Assembly: GCA_964462525.1 (NCBI GenBank)
Contig: CAYWWY010000001.1
Location: 434,001-498,000 of the forward strand
Origin: CAYWWY01 sp964462525
GTDB taxonomy: Bacteria > Thermotogota > Thermotogae > MWEM01
DNA length: 64,000 nucleotides
Direction of reading: 5' to 3'
Shown in pieces: positions 1 through 8,165 of this stretch. The notes beneath the pieces were generated by a model, which was not told where the DNA came from, ran no database searches, and saw nothing but the letters and a program-made list of their open reading frames with translations. Positions within the stretch are counted from its first letter, which is position 1; every line of letters starts with the position of its first letter. A program made the translations under genes and the position numbers.

Positions 1-260
1 GGGAGGAGTTTATTGTTATCCTTCCCAATACAACATCCGATAGCGCCTTTCAAATTGCAGAACGGTTACGTTCAGAAGTAGAGTCAATGGATGAGTTCCC
101 TTTTCGGATCACAATGAGTTTCGGGATTGCCACCACGGAAGATCAACCTTATGGTTCAGCACAATCTCTGATTCAATCAGCAGACTCCGCTTTATATCTT
201 GCAAAAAACCACGGGAGAAATCGGGTATCCAGTGTATGGCAAAACAAGCAAATCCCTTGA
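1..260 (+). CDS. C-terminal end of a GGDEF-domain protein (diguanylate cyclase), cut by the window start
   Basis: The reading frame entered at base 3 gives 85 residues to a TGA at 258-260. It opens at the GGEEF active-site loop (only the end of the Gly codon is in the window) and continues through the conserved tail of the domain, including the SFGIAT strand and an ADSALYLAKNHGRNRV segment typical of GGDEF C-termini. The family makes cyclic di-GMP from two GTP. The GGEEF signature looks intact, so an active enzyme is likely, but the N-terminal sensor part and the inhibitory I-site lie outside the window. The last 25 bases overlap the start of the next gene, which suggests translational coupling at the head of a co-directional run reaching tlyA. 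Confidence 0.9.
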   Translation, partial: EEFIVILPNTTSDSAFQIAERLRSEVESMDEFPFRITMSFGIATTEDQPYGSAQSLIQSADSALYLAKNHGRNRVSSVWQNKQIP

Positions 261-1600
261 ATTGGCTCCGGTTAGGAGGTCTATTCTTTTTCTTATGTTT
301 CATCGCGCTTTCTCGTCCTGTCCGATGCCAAGAGATTACCTTTTCCATTACGGGAGCGATCCCTGTGGAGCGGATGAGCATTCCTTCTTCCTTATTCAAT
401 TTGGAGCAAATCGAGTTGTTCTGGGTTTTTCGACCCGATATGTCAGTTTTCATACCCCCTTTCACCCAAGTCCAAGAACAAGAATCCATATTGGTCATAC
501 GCTCTCATATCGAACCACAAACCAAACGGCTTCAACAGAGAGAAATCATTGCCCCAGCACTTCACTCTATTCCGGAACCGCATCCCTTCCTGCTTTCTGC
601 TCCGCGATTGGAGATATTCCCCCCATTTGCGCAGATTGAGATTCCCGATATCCGTAGCAGCTCATTGTTCCACAGTCCAGTAAAAGAACGATTGTTTCTG
701 CATCCAAGCGACTTGTATCATAAGAAAAAAGAGATCGTCCGCTGGCAGGATCCCATTCAGGTCTCTCTTTTCGAGCCACAAAGACAGGTAGGCTTTTTCG
801 AAACAACCACCTTTGATCCAAAAACCAAGACAAAGCTCCCGTTGCCTGTTTTTGTTGAACTCGGATTCTTGGTTTCTGAAGAGTTCCTTATTTCAATAAA
901 CACGCCATTCCTTTCTTTCGAAAAAGAAATGGCCCCAATCAATCAGGGGTTGGTACAGCTTGGACTTCAATTGGGAGATTCGTGGTTTTTTGGATCATGG
1001 GACGATACGCATACCGAATTCTCTTTTCTTTTGCGTCCGATTCACTTTTTTACGGGAATAACGGGGACAGTCTTTCATGTGGGTGGATGGTTTCTGAATT
1101 GGCCATTAAGTTCTGTTGATCTTGGGATTGCGGCCATAGATAGTAAAGTTTTGCCTCTAATTCGATGGATACTGAATTGGCCCCAATCTTCCAGTGTTGG
1201 CTTAATAGTTCAATCACCCGATCTTTATGGACCCTTCGTACATATGGATTTTGGTTCTTTCTATGCCGGTTTTTTTGGAGGAATCCATATGAAGGAATTG
1301 GACTGGGCATGGTTTGTCAATGCTGGTTGGGTAACAAACCAACCTTTCGGAATAAAGGCGCAAATCCAAATGGGTATGGATCCTTCCGCCTTTGTCCGAT
1401 TGAATCTAGCGCTCGATTACCCAATTACAAATACATTAAGCTTCTTCATATCCAATCAACTAACATATGTACCCATAGAGACAAGCATGAGCGGAAAAGC
1501 GAGATTGGGCGTTTCAATCGGAAATATCGACTTTTCGTTGCTTGTTGACTATCAAGAACAGGGAGTGAAGTATGGTGCCGTTATCGGAGCCCGTTTCTGA
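236..1600 (+). CDS. Predicted outer-membrane beta-barrel protein, function unknown
   Basis: This 454-residue protein is not one I recognise. Residues 1-31 form a signal peptide: basic start, hydrophobic stretch around LGGLFFFLCFIAL, likely cleavage near RC-QE. Residues 32-205 are proline-rich and low in obvious structure. From about 210 the sequence becomes alternating aromatic/hydrophobic strands with short turns, with many Trp, Phe and Gly (LGLQLGDSWFFGSW, GSFYAGFFGGIH), and the protein ends in phenylalanine (VIGARF). A terminal aromatic residue and amphipathic strands are the hallmarks of BAM-inserted barrels, so outer-membrane location is inferred. The start overlaps the GGDEF gene by 25 bases and the end overlaps the DUF4911 gene by 29. 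It could instead be a surface or periplasmic beta-rich protein. Confidence 0.7.
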   Translation: MAKQANPLNWLRLGGLFFFLCFIALSRPVRCQEITFSITGAIPVERMSIPSSLFNLEQIELFWVFRPDMSVFIPPFTQVQEQESILVIRSHIEPQTKRLQQREIIAPALHSIPEPHPFLLSAPRLEIFPPFAQIEIPDIRSSSLFHSPVKERLFLHPSDLYHKKKEIVRWQDPIQVSLFEPQRQVGFFETTTFDPKTKTKLPLPVFVELGFLVSEEFLISINTPFLSFEKEMAPINQGLVQLGLQLGDSWFFGSWDDTHTEFSFLLRPIHFFTGITGTVFHVGGWFLNWPLSSVDLGIAAIDSKVLPLIRWILNWPQSSSVGLIVQSPDLYGPFVHMDFGSFYAGFFGGIHMKELDWAWFVNAGWVTNQPFGIKAQIQMGMDPSAFVRLNLALDYPITNTLSFFISNQLTYVPIETSMSGKARLGVSIGNIDFSLLVDYQEQGVKYGAVIGARF

Positions 1601-1829
1601 GTATAACCTTTATGTTCGGATGCCCAAACACGAAATTCATATGTTGGGATATATCATGGAGGCAGATGATCATATTATGAACATCAGGCATACGGACGAG
1701 TCAGACAGCACAGTGAAAATCATTGTACCAGCTGATCTATTGACAGAGGCAATCGACATGTTGAATCAGTTGAAAGAAGAACTCGAACTGGAAATTATTC
1801 GTTATGGGCCGAATCCGGGAAACCCTTAG
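1572..1829 (+). CDS. Small DUF4911-like protein
   Basis: An 85-residue acidic protein with no signal peptide or membrane segment. The layout (N-terminal VRMPKHEIHMLGYIMEA, then a beta segment DSTVKIIVPADLL and a Leu-rich helix) fits my recollection of DUF4911, a small family of unknown function often found beside YqeG/HAD genes in Firmicutes and Thermotogota. The start at 1572 is supported by a GGAG ribosome site six bases upstream, inside the end of the previous gene. It overlaps the following gene by 26 bases. The family call is from memory of the pattern and should be treated as moderate. No enzymatic residues stand out. Confidence 0.65.
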   Translation: MVPLSEPVSEYNLYVRMPKHEIHMLGYIMEADDHIMNIRHTDESDSTVKIIVPADLLTEAIDMLNQLKEELELEIIRYGPNPGNP

Positions 1830-2886
1830 TCTACCTGCGCCCAGAGAATATGCGCGCTCTGTTCAAGAAATCCATTATGAACGGTTGCAACGACTTGGAT
1901 TTCGGACGTTGTTGTTTGATTACGACAATACCCTAGCCCCTTGGAAAAGCATTGTTGTCGATGAGAAAACATTGCTTTTATTCACCAAACTAATCGATTT
2001 GGGATTCCAAATCTGTGTAGTGACCAACGCGCCTCCAAAACGTGCCCAACACATAATCAATCGGTTCAAGGGAAAAATCCCTGTCTTCGGCTCCATGAGA
2101 AAACCGGGAATTCGGAACCTGACCCGAGTCGTCAATGCCATTAGCGCCGATGCTTCAAAAACTGTGATCATTGGTGATCTCCTGTTTACAGACATCATTG
2201 CCGGGAATAGGATGAAGATGTATACCATCATGGTAAACCCGTATCAAGAAGGGGTGATTTCCTTTTTGGGGAAAACAGTAAAGGTCATTACTCGAGTAAC
2301 TCATTCGATTTTTTATTATACCGTTGGGTGGTTTTTCCACCTTTCTGAAATGATCAGCCCAAATGAGTTCCAGGAGACTGTCTTTGATATTGACTTTCCT
2401 CACCTAAAAAACACAGGTTTTGAAACAATTGTGTTTGACCTTGACAATACGCTTGTCCGCTGGAAATCTAAGGTATTTCACGATTCTACAATCAGTCTGC
2501 TTCACCAAGTCCAACAAATGGGTTTTCGCGTCTTCATACTCTCCAATACAACAAACAAGCACCGGGTTCAATTTATTCAAGAACAATTGGGGAATAGTTT
2601 TTCCGTGTGGGGACACATGAAAAAACCATTCCCTAGAAAAATGAAAAGCGTCTTGGAGAAAAACGCATGCGATTTACAGAAAACCGTAGTTGTTGGAGAT
2701 CAACTTTTTACCGATGTTTTTGTCGGTAGTATTCTACGGGCATATACCATCAAAGTTCAGCCTTTATCCCTAAAAAAGGAGTTTTTCGGTACACGGATCT
2801 TACGAATCTGCGAACGATTGCTTTCGCGGTATATAAAAACCAAGCCCAAAATCCCAGAGGCCCCAAATCGAAAGAACGCTCCTTAA
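1804..2886 (+). CDS. Tandem YqeG-type HAD (subfamily IIIA) phosphatase, two domains in one chain
   Basis: A 360-residue protein with two complete HAD-IIIA modules. Module 1 (about 20-150) carries motif I as FDYDNTLAPW, motif II around VVTNAPP and motif III/IV as VIIGDLLFTDIIAGN. Module 2 (about 195-325) carries FDLDNTLVRWKS, ILSNTTN and VVVGDQLFTDVFVGS. Each resembles single-domain YqeG, normally about 170-180 residues and linked to lipid phosphate metabolism in Gram-positive bacteria. A hydrophobic, aromatic linker (residues about 153-182) separates the copies. Both nucleophile Asp residues and both acid/base Asp residues are present, so both may be active. The two halves are diverged, so the duplication is old. 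It overlaps the DUF4911 gene by 26 bases. The substrate is unknown. The ATG has only a weak ribosome site. Confidence 0.85.
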   Translation: MGRIRETLSLPAPREYARSVQEIHYERLQRLGFRTLLFDYDNTLAPWKSIVVDEKTLLLFTKLIDLGFQICVVTNAPPKRAQHIINRFKGKIPVFGSMRKPGIRNLTRVVNAISADASKTVIIGDLLFTDIIAGNRMKMYTIMVNPYQEGVISFLGKTVKVITRVTHSIFYYTVGWFFHLSEMISPNEFQETVFDIDFPHLKNTGFETIVFDLDNTLVRWKSKVFHDSTISLLHQVQQMGFRVFILSNTTNKHRVQFIQEQLGNSFSVWGHMKKPFPRKMKSVLEKNACDLQKTVVVGDQLFTDVFVGSILRAYTIKVQPLSLKKEFFGTRILRICERLLSRYIKTKPKIPEAPNRKNAP

Positions 2887-2971
2887 AGATCTACTCAAAT
2901 CAACCGATATATCAAGTAGAAATCCCGATATGCGTATGCAGGATGGTAAATCAAAAAAGGGGGTACCTGAG

Positions 2972-3331
2972 ATGGAACTCAGAGTAGATCCACTATCCGG
3001 GATGGAAAAGGTAAGGAACACACAAGGACAACAAACCCTTCAGAATTCTGTTGACAAAAAGGCTACCGACGATCCTAAGGTACTGCCAGGGAACAGCGGC
3101 GGAAGCTCACAGCAGCTTTTGGATGAATTTGAAATGGGTTTAGACAAGTTGAAAAGCCTTTTCCATGCTGATGCCCATTTCGAGATCAACAGAGAAGCGG
3201 ATATGGTTGTCGTAAAGATCACCAACCGTGAAAACGGTGAACTGATCCGTCAAATCCCTCCTGAAGTGGTCGTTCGATTGGCTCGGAACATCAACGAACT
3301 CTTAGGCGTGCTTTTTGACGAAAGGGCTTAG
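2972..3331 (+). CDS. flaG: Flagellar protein FlaG
   Basis: A 119-residue protein with the FlaG layout: a variable, polar N-terminus, then a conserved C-terminal half with FEINREADMVVVKITNRENGELIRQIPPE. The DxxTGExIRQIPP-like segment is diagnostic of the family. FlaG affects flagellar filament growth and is usually encoded just before fliD, as here. The ATG at 2972 is chosen because GGGGG lies eight bases upstream. An in-frame ATG at 2930 would add 14 residues but has no good ribosome site. The 49-bp gap to fliD contains only that gene's ribosome site, so the two are probably co-transcribed. Confidence 0.88.
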   Translation: MELRVDPLSGMEKVRNTQGQQTLQNSVDKKATDDPKVLPGNSGGSSQQLLDEFEMGLDKLKSLFHADAHFEINREADMVVVKITNRENGELIRQIPPEVVVRLARNINELLGVLFDERA

Positions 3332-3380
3332 CTGCAGTCATACGACTAAACCCTCCGTTTTGCCAGAAAGGATGTGATGA

Positions 3381-6300
3381 TTGATGGGAAGCGACTATTT
3401 AAGCTTCTTCTCCTCTGCTATCCAGAATCGGACTCATTTTAGCGGTGTTTCCTCTGGTCTGGATTTGAGTGGACTGATCGACACGATTCTACAAAAGGAA
3501 AGCCAACCACTTTATAGGCTCCAAGAACGTCAGGAACAGCTTACCAACAGACAGAAAGCGCTCCAGCTCGTTACTGAAAAAATGCAGGAGTTCCGAACCT
3601 TTACCACACGCTGGAAACTCCAAAGCCAGTTTTTCCAACCCACGATCACCTCAACGCGCGAACATGTGATATCCGGTACTGGTACCGGATACGTTCCAAA
3701 CATCTCTTTTCAAGCTCAGGCAACCCAACTTGCCCAAAGCGAAACTCTCTCGTCACGCCAATTTAATGGGGCCTCTTCTACAAGGCTTTCCACACTCGGC
3801 GCAACCAGCAGCGGGACCCTCACCATCAAGGTGGACGGACAAGAACACAACATCAATTACAACCCGGAGGATACCCTTCAACAATTGGCCAGTCGGATCC
3901 AAGGTCAAGCTGGGTTGAGGGCTTTTGTTACTTCATCAACTGCCGGTAGTCGGTTCCATATAGCAGCCCCGGATGCAAGTGTCGATATTCAGGGGATCAA
4001 AGATACAGGTGCATTTTTAACTCGAATGGGCCTATTGACCGATTATGCTTCTAAAACCCTGGTAACGGAATCATCGGCACAACTCCAGGATTTGGGTGTT
4101 TCATCGGGCACATTGAATATCCAGTATTTCGATGTGTCAACAGGCAATTTGGTCACGACAAATGTGGATTATCTACAAACTGACACCCTCACCCAACTAG
4201 CAGATAAGATTAAAACAGCAGGAATAGGAAAGTTCGAAGCACGGTTGACCGATATGGGTATTCTTCAAATCATTCCAACTGCTGGGGCATCTCGTATTGT
4301 AAACCTTTCCGAAGATGGCGGTGGAACCCTGTTGGACAAAATCCATTTGGGTATGGGAAGCGCCATTTCGAGAGAGTTTTCTGCCTTGGGAATCAACAAT
4401 CCCTTGAGAGATTTTGGTGTTACGGGAGCGGGAGCTTACTCAGTTCGTGTTTTTGACCGTTCGCTTGGGACAGAGAAAACCATCATGATCGACTATGATC
4501 CAGATGACGATTCATTATCCGATTGGATTACCAAACTCAATGAAGATCCCGATAATAGTAACTCGCTGGTGGCAACCTTTGGGATCGACAAAAAATTGAA
4601 GATCTCAGCAGCAAGCGACCGTTATGTGCTCTTAGGCCAAACCGATACGGGGCCCTTGATCTCAGCGATGGGGTTGGGCGGGGTTGTGGCAGGGGCTCAG
4701 ACCATGGTCAACGTCGACACCACCCTTTCCTCCTTAGGTGCATCCATCGGTGGCAGACTAACCCTCGAAGCCCACAATTCCTCCAATAATACCACTCAAG
4801 CCTTTGAAATCGACTACGCACCCGGTCAAACCATTGGCGAGCTCAAAACAGCAATCGAGACGGCAACAGGAGGGTTGTTTGAAGTCCTATTGGGAACAGA
4901 TGACAAAATATACATCCGCGGTGCTTATGGTAATATTCATGTCCGGAGTTTGAGCGATTCCGCTGGTGGGTCCCTACTAAGCAGTTTGGGGATTTCCAGC
5001 AAAGCTGATACTTTGGCTCGGTTTCAATCGAAAGCCCTAACCGACGACCCTAGTTTTCCTCTTTCGTCTTTCGGTGTGATCTCGGATAAAGACCTGACCA
5101 TTCAGTATTTGGATGCCACAACCGGCAAGAAAATGACCGAAACGTTCAGTTTCAACGCAGAGATGTCCTTGTCCGACCTGATCGATGCAATCAATGAATC
5201 AGGTTCAGGCTTTCTACAAGCAAGAATCGAAGCCGATAATCGCCTCCATATCACCGGAAAAACTCCGACCATAAAGGTATTGTCCATGGATGACGAAGGG
5301 GGAGGTCTGCTTTCAGGTCTTGGACTATCGTCCTCTCGGATCGCTTCTCAGACAGCGAAGATGCAAGTGAACATTGGAGGGGTGCTTTCGGAATTGGAAA
5401 GCAACACCAATACCTTCCGTGATGCGGTCACTGGGATCAATCTTGAAGCATACAGCACGGGAGAATGGACTACGATAACCGCGAATACCAATATCCAAGC
5501 AACGATGGAGCACATAGAGGAATTTGTCGAGACCTATAATGGATTAATGGAGTTTCTTCATACAAAGTTAAATGAAGACCCCTACACACCCGAACCTGGG
5601 TCAAAAGAACCATTATCCGAAGAGCAGATCCTACAGGGCATGGTAAAAAACAACCCCTTGGTCCGCCAAATTTTTTCAGAGATGCGCAATATGGTTTATA
5701 CATCCATGGATGGAGGAACCAATCGGCTTGCTTATGGGTTCCTAACAAACATGGGCATCGGATCGACCGATGGGTTGGTTGAAGCCAAGCAAAACATCAT
5801 GATGGGCAAGATCGCAATCAACACCTCATCACTAGAATCTGCATTGAGAACCAACCCGGAAGCGGTTTGGGAAGCATTTGGTATCGATTCTTCGTATGTG
5901 TTTTCAAACCAACATCGTTCAAACCCTTTGAATGGTGGATTATCGTCAACCCTGAGTTCTTTGGGCGTGGTGACTGCCGGGAGAATCGCGCTTGGATACA
6001 CCGATGTCTCCACCAATCAATCAGGAATCATCTCTGTTGAATATCTGCCTGGACAATCTTTGAAAGACCTGATCGACTCATTCAACAATAAAGCAAACGG
6101 TAAAGCTCGGATGGTATTCGATTCTTTGAACCAATTGTCCATCCAGACCACTTCACCTTCGATTCATATCCAAAACCTTTCGGACGTCCAAAGGATCAAC
6201 GAACCCCGCCAAGTTGGGAATCTTTTGGATCGTTTTGGGATCCGATCCATCGATAGCAAAACGATTCCCGTACAAGGATTTGCGGAACGATTGTCTTCTT

Positions 6301-6545
6301 ATCTTCACGAATATACCAAATACAACGGAAGAATCGATCAAACAGCGGGCATCAACGGCACTTTATCCCAACAAATCCGAAGCATCAATCGCGAAATAAC
6401 CAATTGGGCCAAACGATTAGAGACAAGATATGTGTCTCTTTGGGGTCGCTTTTCTCGATTGGAAAAAAACTTAGCCAACATGCAACGTCAGAGTGAATAC
6501 ATGGCCAATGCCTTTCAGCAATTAAGCGGACGCAATCAGTCGTAA
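3381..6545 (+). CDS. fliD: Flagellar filament cap protein FliD, greatly enlarged
   Basis: FliD (HAP2) forms the cap that guides flagellin assembly at the filament tip. At 1054 residues this is about twice the usual length. Residues 20-90 are the FliD N-terminal domain, with the signature SGVSSGLDLSGLIDTILQ and a following coiled coil. Residues about 660-850 and 965-1054 match the FliD C-terminal domain, ending in the heptad coiled coil RLEKNLANMQRQSEYMANAFQQLSG. The excess consists of hook-IN-like repeats: five in tandem at about 136-650 and a sixth at about 857-953 inside the C-terminal part. The start is TTG at 3381 or ATG at 3384, both served by AAAGGA at 3367-3372. The stop codon abuts the tlyA start with no gap. 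Confidence 0.92.
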   Translation: MMGSDYLSFFSSAIQNRTHFSGVSSGLDLSGLIDTILQKESQPLYRLQERQEQLTNRQKALQLVTEKMQEFRTFTTRWKLQSQFFQPTITSTREHVISGTGTGYVPNISFQAQATQLAQSETLSSRQFNGASSTRLSTLGATSSGTLTIKVDGQEHNINYNPEDTLQQLASRIQGQAGLRAFVTSSTAGSRFHIAAPDASVDIQGIKDTGAFLTRMGLLTDYASKTLVTESSAQLQDLGVSSGTLNIQYFDVSTGNLVTTNVDYLQTDTLTQLADKIKTAGIGKFEARLTDMGILQIIPTAGASRIVNLSEDGGGTLLDKIHLGMGSAISREFSALGINNPLRDFGVTGAGAYSVRVFDRSLGTEKTIMIDYDPDDDSLSDWITKLNEDPDNSNSLVATFGIDKKLKISAASDRYVLLGQTDTGPLISAMGLGGVVAGAQTMVNVDTTLSSLGASIGGRLTLEAHNSSNNTTQAFEIDYAPGQTIGELKTAIETATGGLFEVLLGTDDKIYIRGAYGNIHVRSLSDSAGGSLLSSLGISSKADTLARFQSKALTDDPSFPLSSFGVISDKDLTIQYLDATTGKKMTETFSFNAEMSLSDLIDAINESGSGFLQARIEADNRLHITGKTPTIKVLSMDDEGGGLLSGLGLSSSRIASQTAKMQVNIGGVLSELESNTNTFRDAVTGINLEAYSTGEWTTITANTNIQATMEHIEEFVETYNGLMEFLHTKLNEDPYTPEPGSKEPLSEEQILQGMVKNNPLVRQIFSEMRNMVYTSMDGGTNRLAYGFLTNMGIGSTDGLVEAKQNIMMGKIAINTSSLESALRTNPEAVWEAFGIDSSYVFSNQHRSNPLNGGLSSTLSSLGVVTAGRIALGYTDVSTNQSGIISVEYLPGQSLKDLIDSFNNKANGKARMVFDSLNQLSIQTTSPSIHIQNLSDVQRINEPRQVGNLLDRFGIRSIDSKTIPVQGFAERLSSYLHEYTKYNGRIDQTAGINGTLSQQIRSINREITNWAKRLETRYVSLWGRFSRLEKNLANMQRQSEYMANAFQQLSGRNQS
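3786..5330 (+). repeat. Five tandem flagellin hook-IN-type repeats within fliD
   Basis: Approximate repeat units of 85-105 residues begin at FliD residues 136, 233, 333, 448 and 560. Each follows one plan: a leading Leu-x-x-(Leu/Phe)-Gly box (LSTLGATSSG, LQDLGVSSG, LRDFGVTGAG, LSSLGASIGG, LSSFGVISDK), a short strand, an aliphatic-Asp-Tyr strand, an 'LxxLxxxI' helix, and a closing 'LLxxLGL' box. Sequence identity between units is low, so they are old or fast-evolving. They correspond in pattern to the hook IN motif of flagellar proteins. DNA-level identity is not evident. Confidence 0.75.
5949..6239 (+). repeat. Sixth hook-IN-like repeat inserted in the FliD C-terminal domain
   Basis: Residues about 857-953 (LSSLGVVTAGRIALGY, then ISVEYLPGQSLKDLIDSFN, closing LLDRFGIRS) follow the same plan as the five upstream units. 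They sit between the globular C-terminal domain and the terminal coiled coil. This position is separated from the tandem block by about 200 residues of ordinary FliD sequence. Confidence 0.65.
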
Positions 6546-7271
6546 ATGATTCGAATTGACAATTATTTGGTTCTTCATGGGTATTATGATTCAAGGAATA
6601 TTGCGCAAAGAGCTTTGAAGGAGGGGAATGTACTTGTGGATGGCGTGGTGGTAAAAAAGCCCTCTTATCGATTGCAATCCAATCAGAAGGTCCGGGTCGA
6701 GAGCCCGGACCTTCTGTATGTCAGTCGTTCGGCAATGAAACTCAAAGAAGCGCTTACCGCTTTTGAAATATCTGTTCACAACCTCGTATGCTGTGACCTT
6801 GGAGCTGGCACGGGTGGATTTACGCAAGTGCTCCTTGAAAGTGGGGCACAAAAGGTGTATGCAGTCGATGTAGGGTCAGGCCAACTCCATGCGAATCTTC
6901 AAAATGATACTCGCATTCAATCCATGGAAAAAATCAATGCCAGAAACATGGACCATAGGTATTTCGATCAACCGATCCATTTTCTCTGTGCGGATCTTTC
7001 TTTTATCTCCCTCTCGCTAATTATTCCGTCGATCAGAAAGATTTTGGATGATCGAGGATGCGGGGTCGTTCTCATTAAGCCTCAATTCGAGTTAAGTCCA
7101 ATAGAAGTACCGCGTGGTATCGTTACAAACCCAAAACTGCACAGAAAGGCAATAAACCGTATCGAAAAAGCCTTAAATGACCATCATCTTCAAGCTCTCC
7201 GATGGATTCCTTCTTCTGTAAAAGGCAGCCAAGGAAACCAAGAATTCCTGATGCATTTCATAAAACCCTAA
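6546..7271 (+). CDS. tlyA: TlyA-family rRNA 2'-O-methyltransferase (S4 + FtsJ/RrmJ-like)
   Basis: A 241-residue protein. Residues 1-60 are an S4 RNA-binding domain (RIDNYLVLHGYYDSRNIAQRALKEG, then NVLVDG). Residues 61-241 are an FtsJ-type SAM methyltransferase starting at YVSRSAMKLKEAL and containing the SAM loop DLGAGTGGFTQVLL, the ADLSFISLSL strand and the IKPQFEL motif. Catalytic Lys, Asp, Lys and Glu positions are recognisable as K66 (in SRSAMKL), the Asp of CADLSF, the Lys of LIKPQFE and a late Glu (QGNQEFL). TlyA methylates cytidines of 16S/23S rRNA at the ribose and was historically called a haemolysin. The start codon directly follows the fliD stop, so translation is probably coupled. 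Confidence 0.9.
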   Translation: MIRIDNYLVLHGYYDSRNIAQRALKEGNVLVDGVVVKKPSYRLQSNQKVRVESPDLLYVSRSAMKLKEALTAFEISVHNLVCCDLGAGTGGFTQVLLESGAQKVYAVDVGSGQLHANLQNDTRIQSMEKINARNMDHRYFDQPIHFLCADLSFISLSLIIPSIRKILDDRGCGVVLIKPQFELSPIEVPRGIVTNPKLHRKAINRIEKALNDHHLQALRWIPSSVKGSQGNQEFLMHFIKP

Positions 7272-7313
7272 GCCAACCGGTATGGGTAAAACTGATTTTG
7301 AATCTCATTGGTT

Positions 7314-7808
7314 TCAATAGGGAGGTGGATATAGTCGATCGTCGATCCGATTTCTCTTTAAAATGATCTCCATCAAGTCCTTCATCATTTGGACGTGTGT
7401 CTCTTCCCAAGAAGCAAGCTTTAGAAGAAAATCCTTTGCGGGTCCTTCATCCACCAACTTTGCGCTTTTTTTGTAGTAGTGGACAAAGTCTTTTTCGATC
7501 AGATATGCCATGCGAATTACTTTCAGATCTGCCATATCTCCTTTTGGGGGGCTTTGATCCAACCGTTTCAATTCCAGATTCTTCTGAAATGAATCCGGAA
7601 TCCGCTCCATTTCAACTTTGGATACCTGGAGAGCAGACTCGTTACGAGCCCAGTTTTCCAACAACTTCATATGCTCTGCTTCCATCTCTGCAAGCCAGCG
7701 AAACATCTCTTTCGCTAAAGGTTCATGCACAAAATCCATATTCTGTCGATAAAACTCCATTCCTGATTCTTCATACGCAATACCCAAGGTAAGAATATCT
7801 TGAAGCAT
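7314..7808 (-). CDS. Ferritin-like/rubrerythrin-related di-iron protein
   Basis: A 164-residue helical protein with two repeats of the ferritin-like iron ligands: an early Glu (AYEESGMEFY), EMEAEHMKLLE, then IEKDFVHYY and SWEETHVQMM. This is the E...ExxH...E...ExxH pattern of a rubrerythrin-type four-helix bundle. No rubredoxin Cys4 domain follows, so it is the 'ferritin-like domain' class thought to handle peroxide or iron in anaerobes. The ATG at 7808 is chosen because AGAGGTG lies five bases upstream. An in-frame ATG at 7856 falls at the predicted transcription start of the promoter at 7861-7889 and so is unlikely to be translated. The gene is convergent with tlyA. Confidence 0.82.
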   Translation of the reverse strand: MLQDILTLGIAYEESGMEFYRQNMDFVHEPLAKEMFRWLAEMEAEHMKLLENWARNESALQVSKVEMERIPDSFQKNLELKRLDQSPPKGDMADLKVIRMAYLIEKDFVHYYKKSAKLVDEGPAKDFLLKLASWEETHVQMMKDLMEIILKRNRIDDRLYPPPY

Positions 7809-7860
7809 TCTTTCACCTCTTTCACTTTGTGCTGGGATGGGTAGACGGAAAGACATAAAT

Positions 7861-7889
7861 AGTATAACGGATTATCCATCCAAAGTCAA
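7861..7889 (-). promoter_or_regulatory. Sigma-70 promoter of the ferritin-like gene
   Basis: On the minus strand TTGACT (7889-7884) and TATACT (7866-7861) are separated by exactly 17 bases. The expected transcription start near 7854 lies just upstream of the ribosome site for the 7808 start codon. Confidence 0.75.
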
Positions 7890-8084
7890 GATCCATTATT
7901 TATCCCAAATGGATTAACTACTCGAAGCGGAAACACCGAAAGGTACATCATCATTCTATGGAAGATATAGCATTTAGCTGATTCCATTCAAAAAGATTTC
8001 TGAAAGGATGCATAATTTAGAAACGAAGCGGAGATTTGGAAAAAAGGGGATTAGAGAAAGCGCGCGAACAATAGTAATACAAGA

Positions 8085-8155
8085 GGCCCTCTGACCGAGA
8101 CGCTTTTGGGGGAAACTAGATGGTTCTTTTTTCGATCAGAGGGTCCCTTTTTCTT
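8085..8155 (+). terminator. Large inverted repeat with T-rich tract, possible terminator or small RNA end
   Basis: The arm at 8085-8098 (GGCCCTCTGACCGA) pairs with 8132-8146, with two positions mismatched or G-U, around a 33-base loop. On the plus strand the right arm is followed by CTTTTTCTTTT, as in a factor-independent terminator. No plus-strand gene lies upstream since tlyA. It may therefore end an unannotated small RNA, or end the minus-strand small transcript from 8488 in the other direction, where the T-tract is poor. Confidence 0.45.
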
Positions 8156-8165
8156 TTGCGTTTCA

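Noticed and set aside
199..639. Plus-strand 146-residue frame overlapping the outer-membrane-like gene
   Set aside because: The other frame (236-1600) is far longer, has a signal peptide and continues with plausible structure, while this one is low-complexity and has no domain.
3786..5330. CRISPR or DNA tandem repeats in fliD
   Set aside because: The periodicity is at protein level (85-115 residues) with low DNA identity, and no short direct repeats with spacers were seen anywhere in the window.
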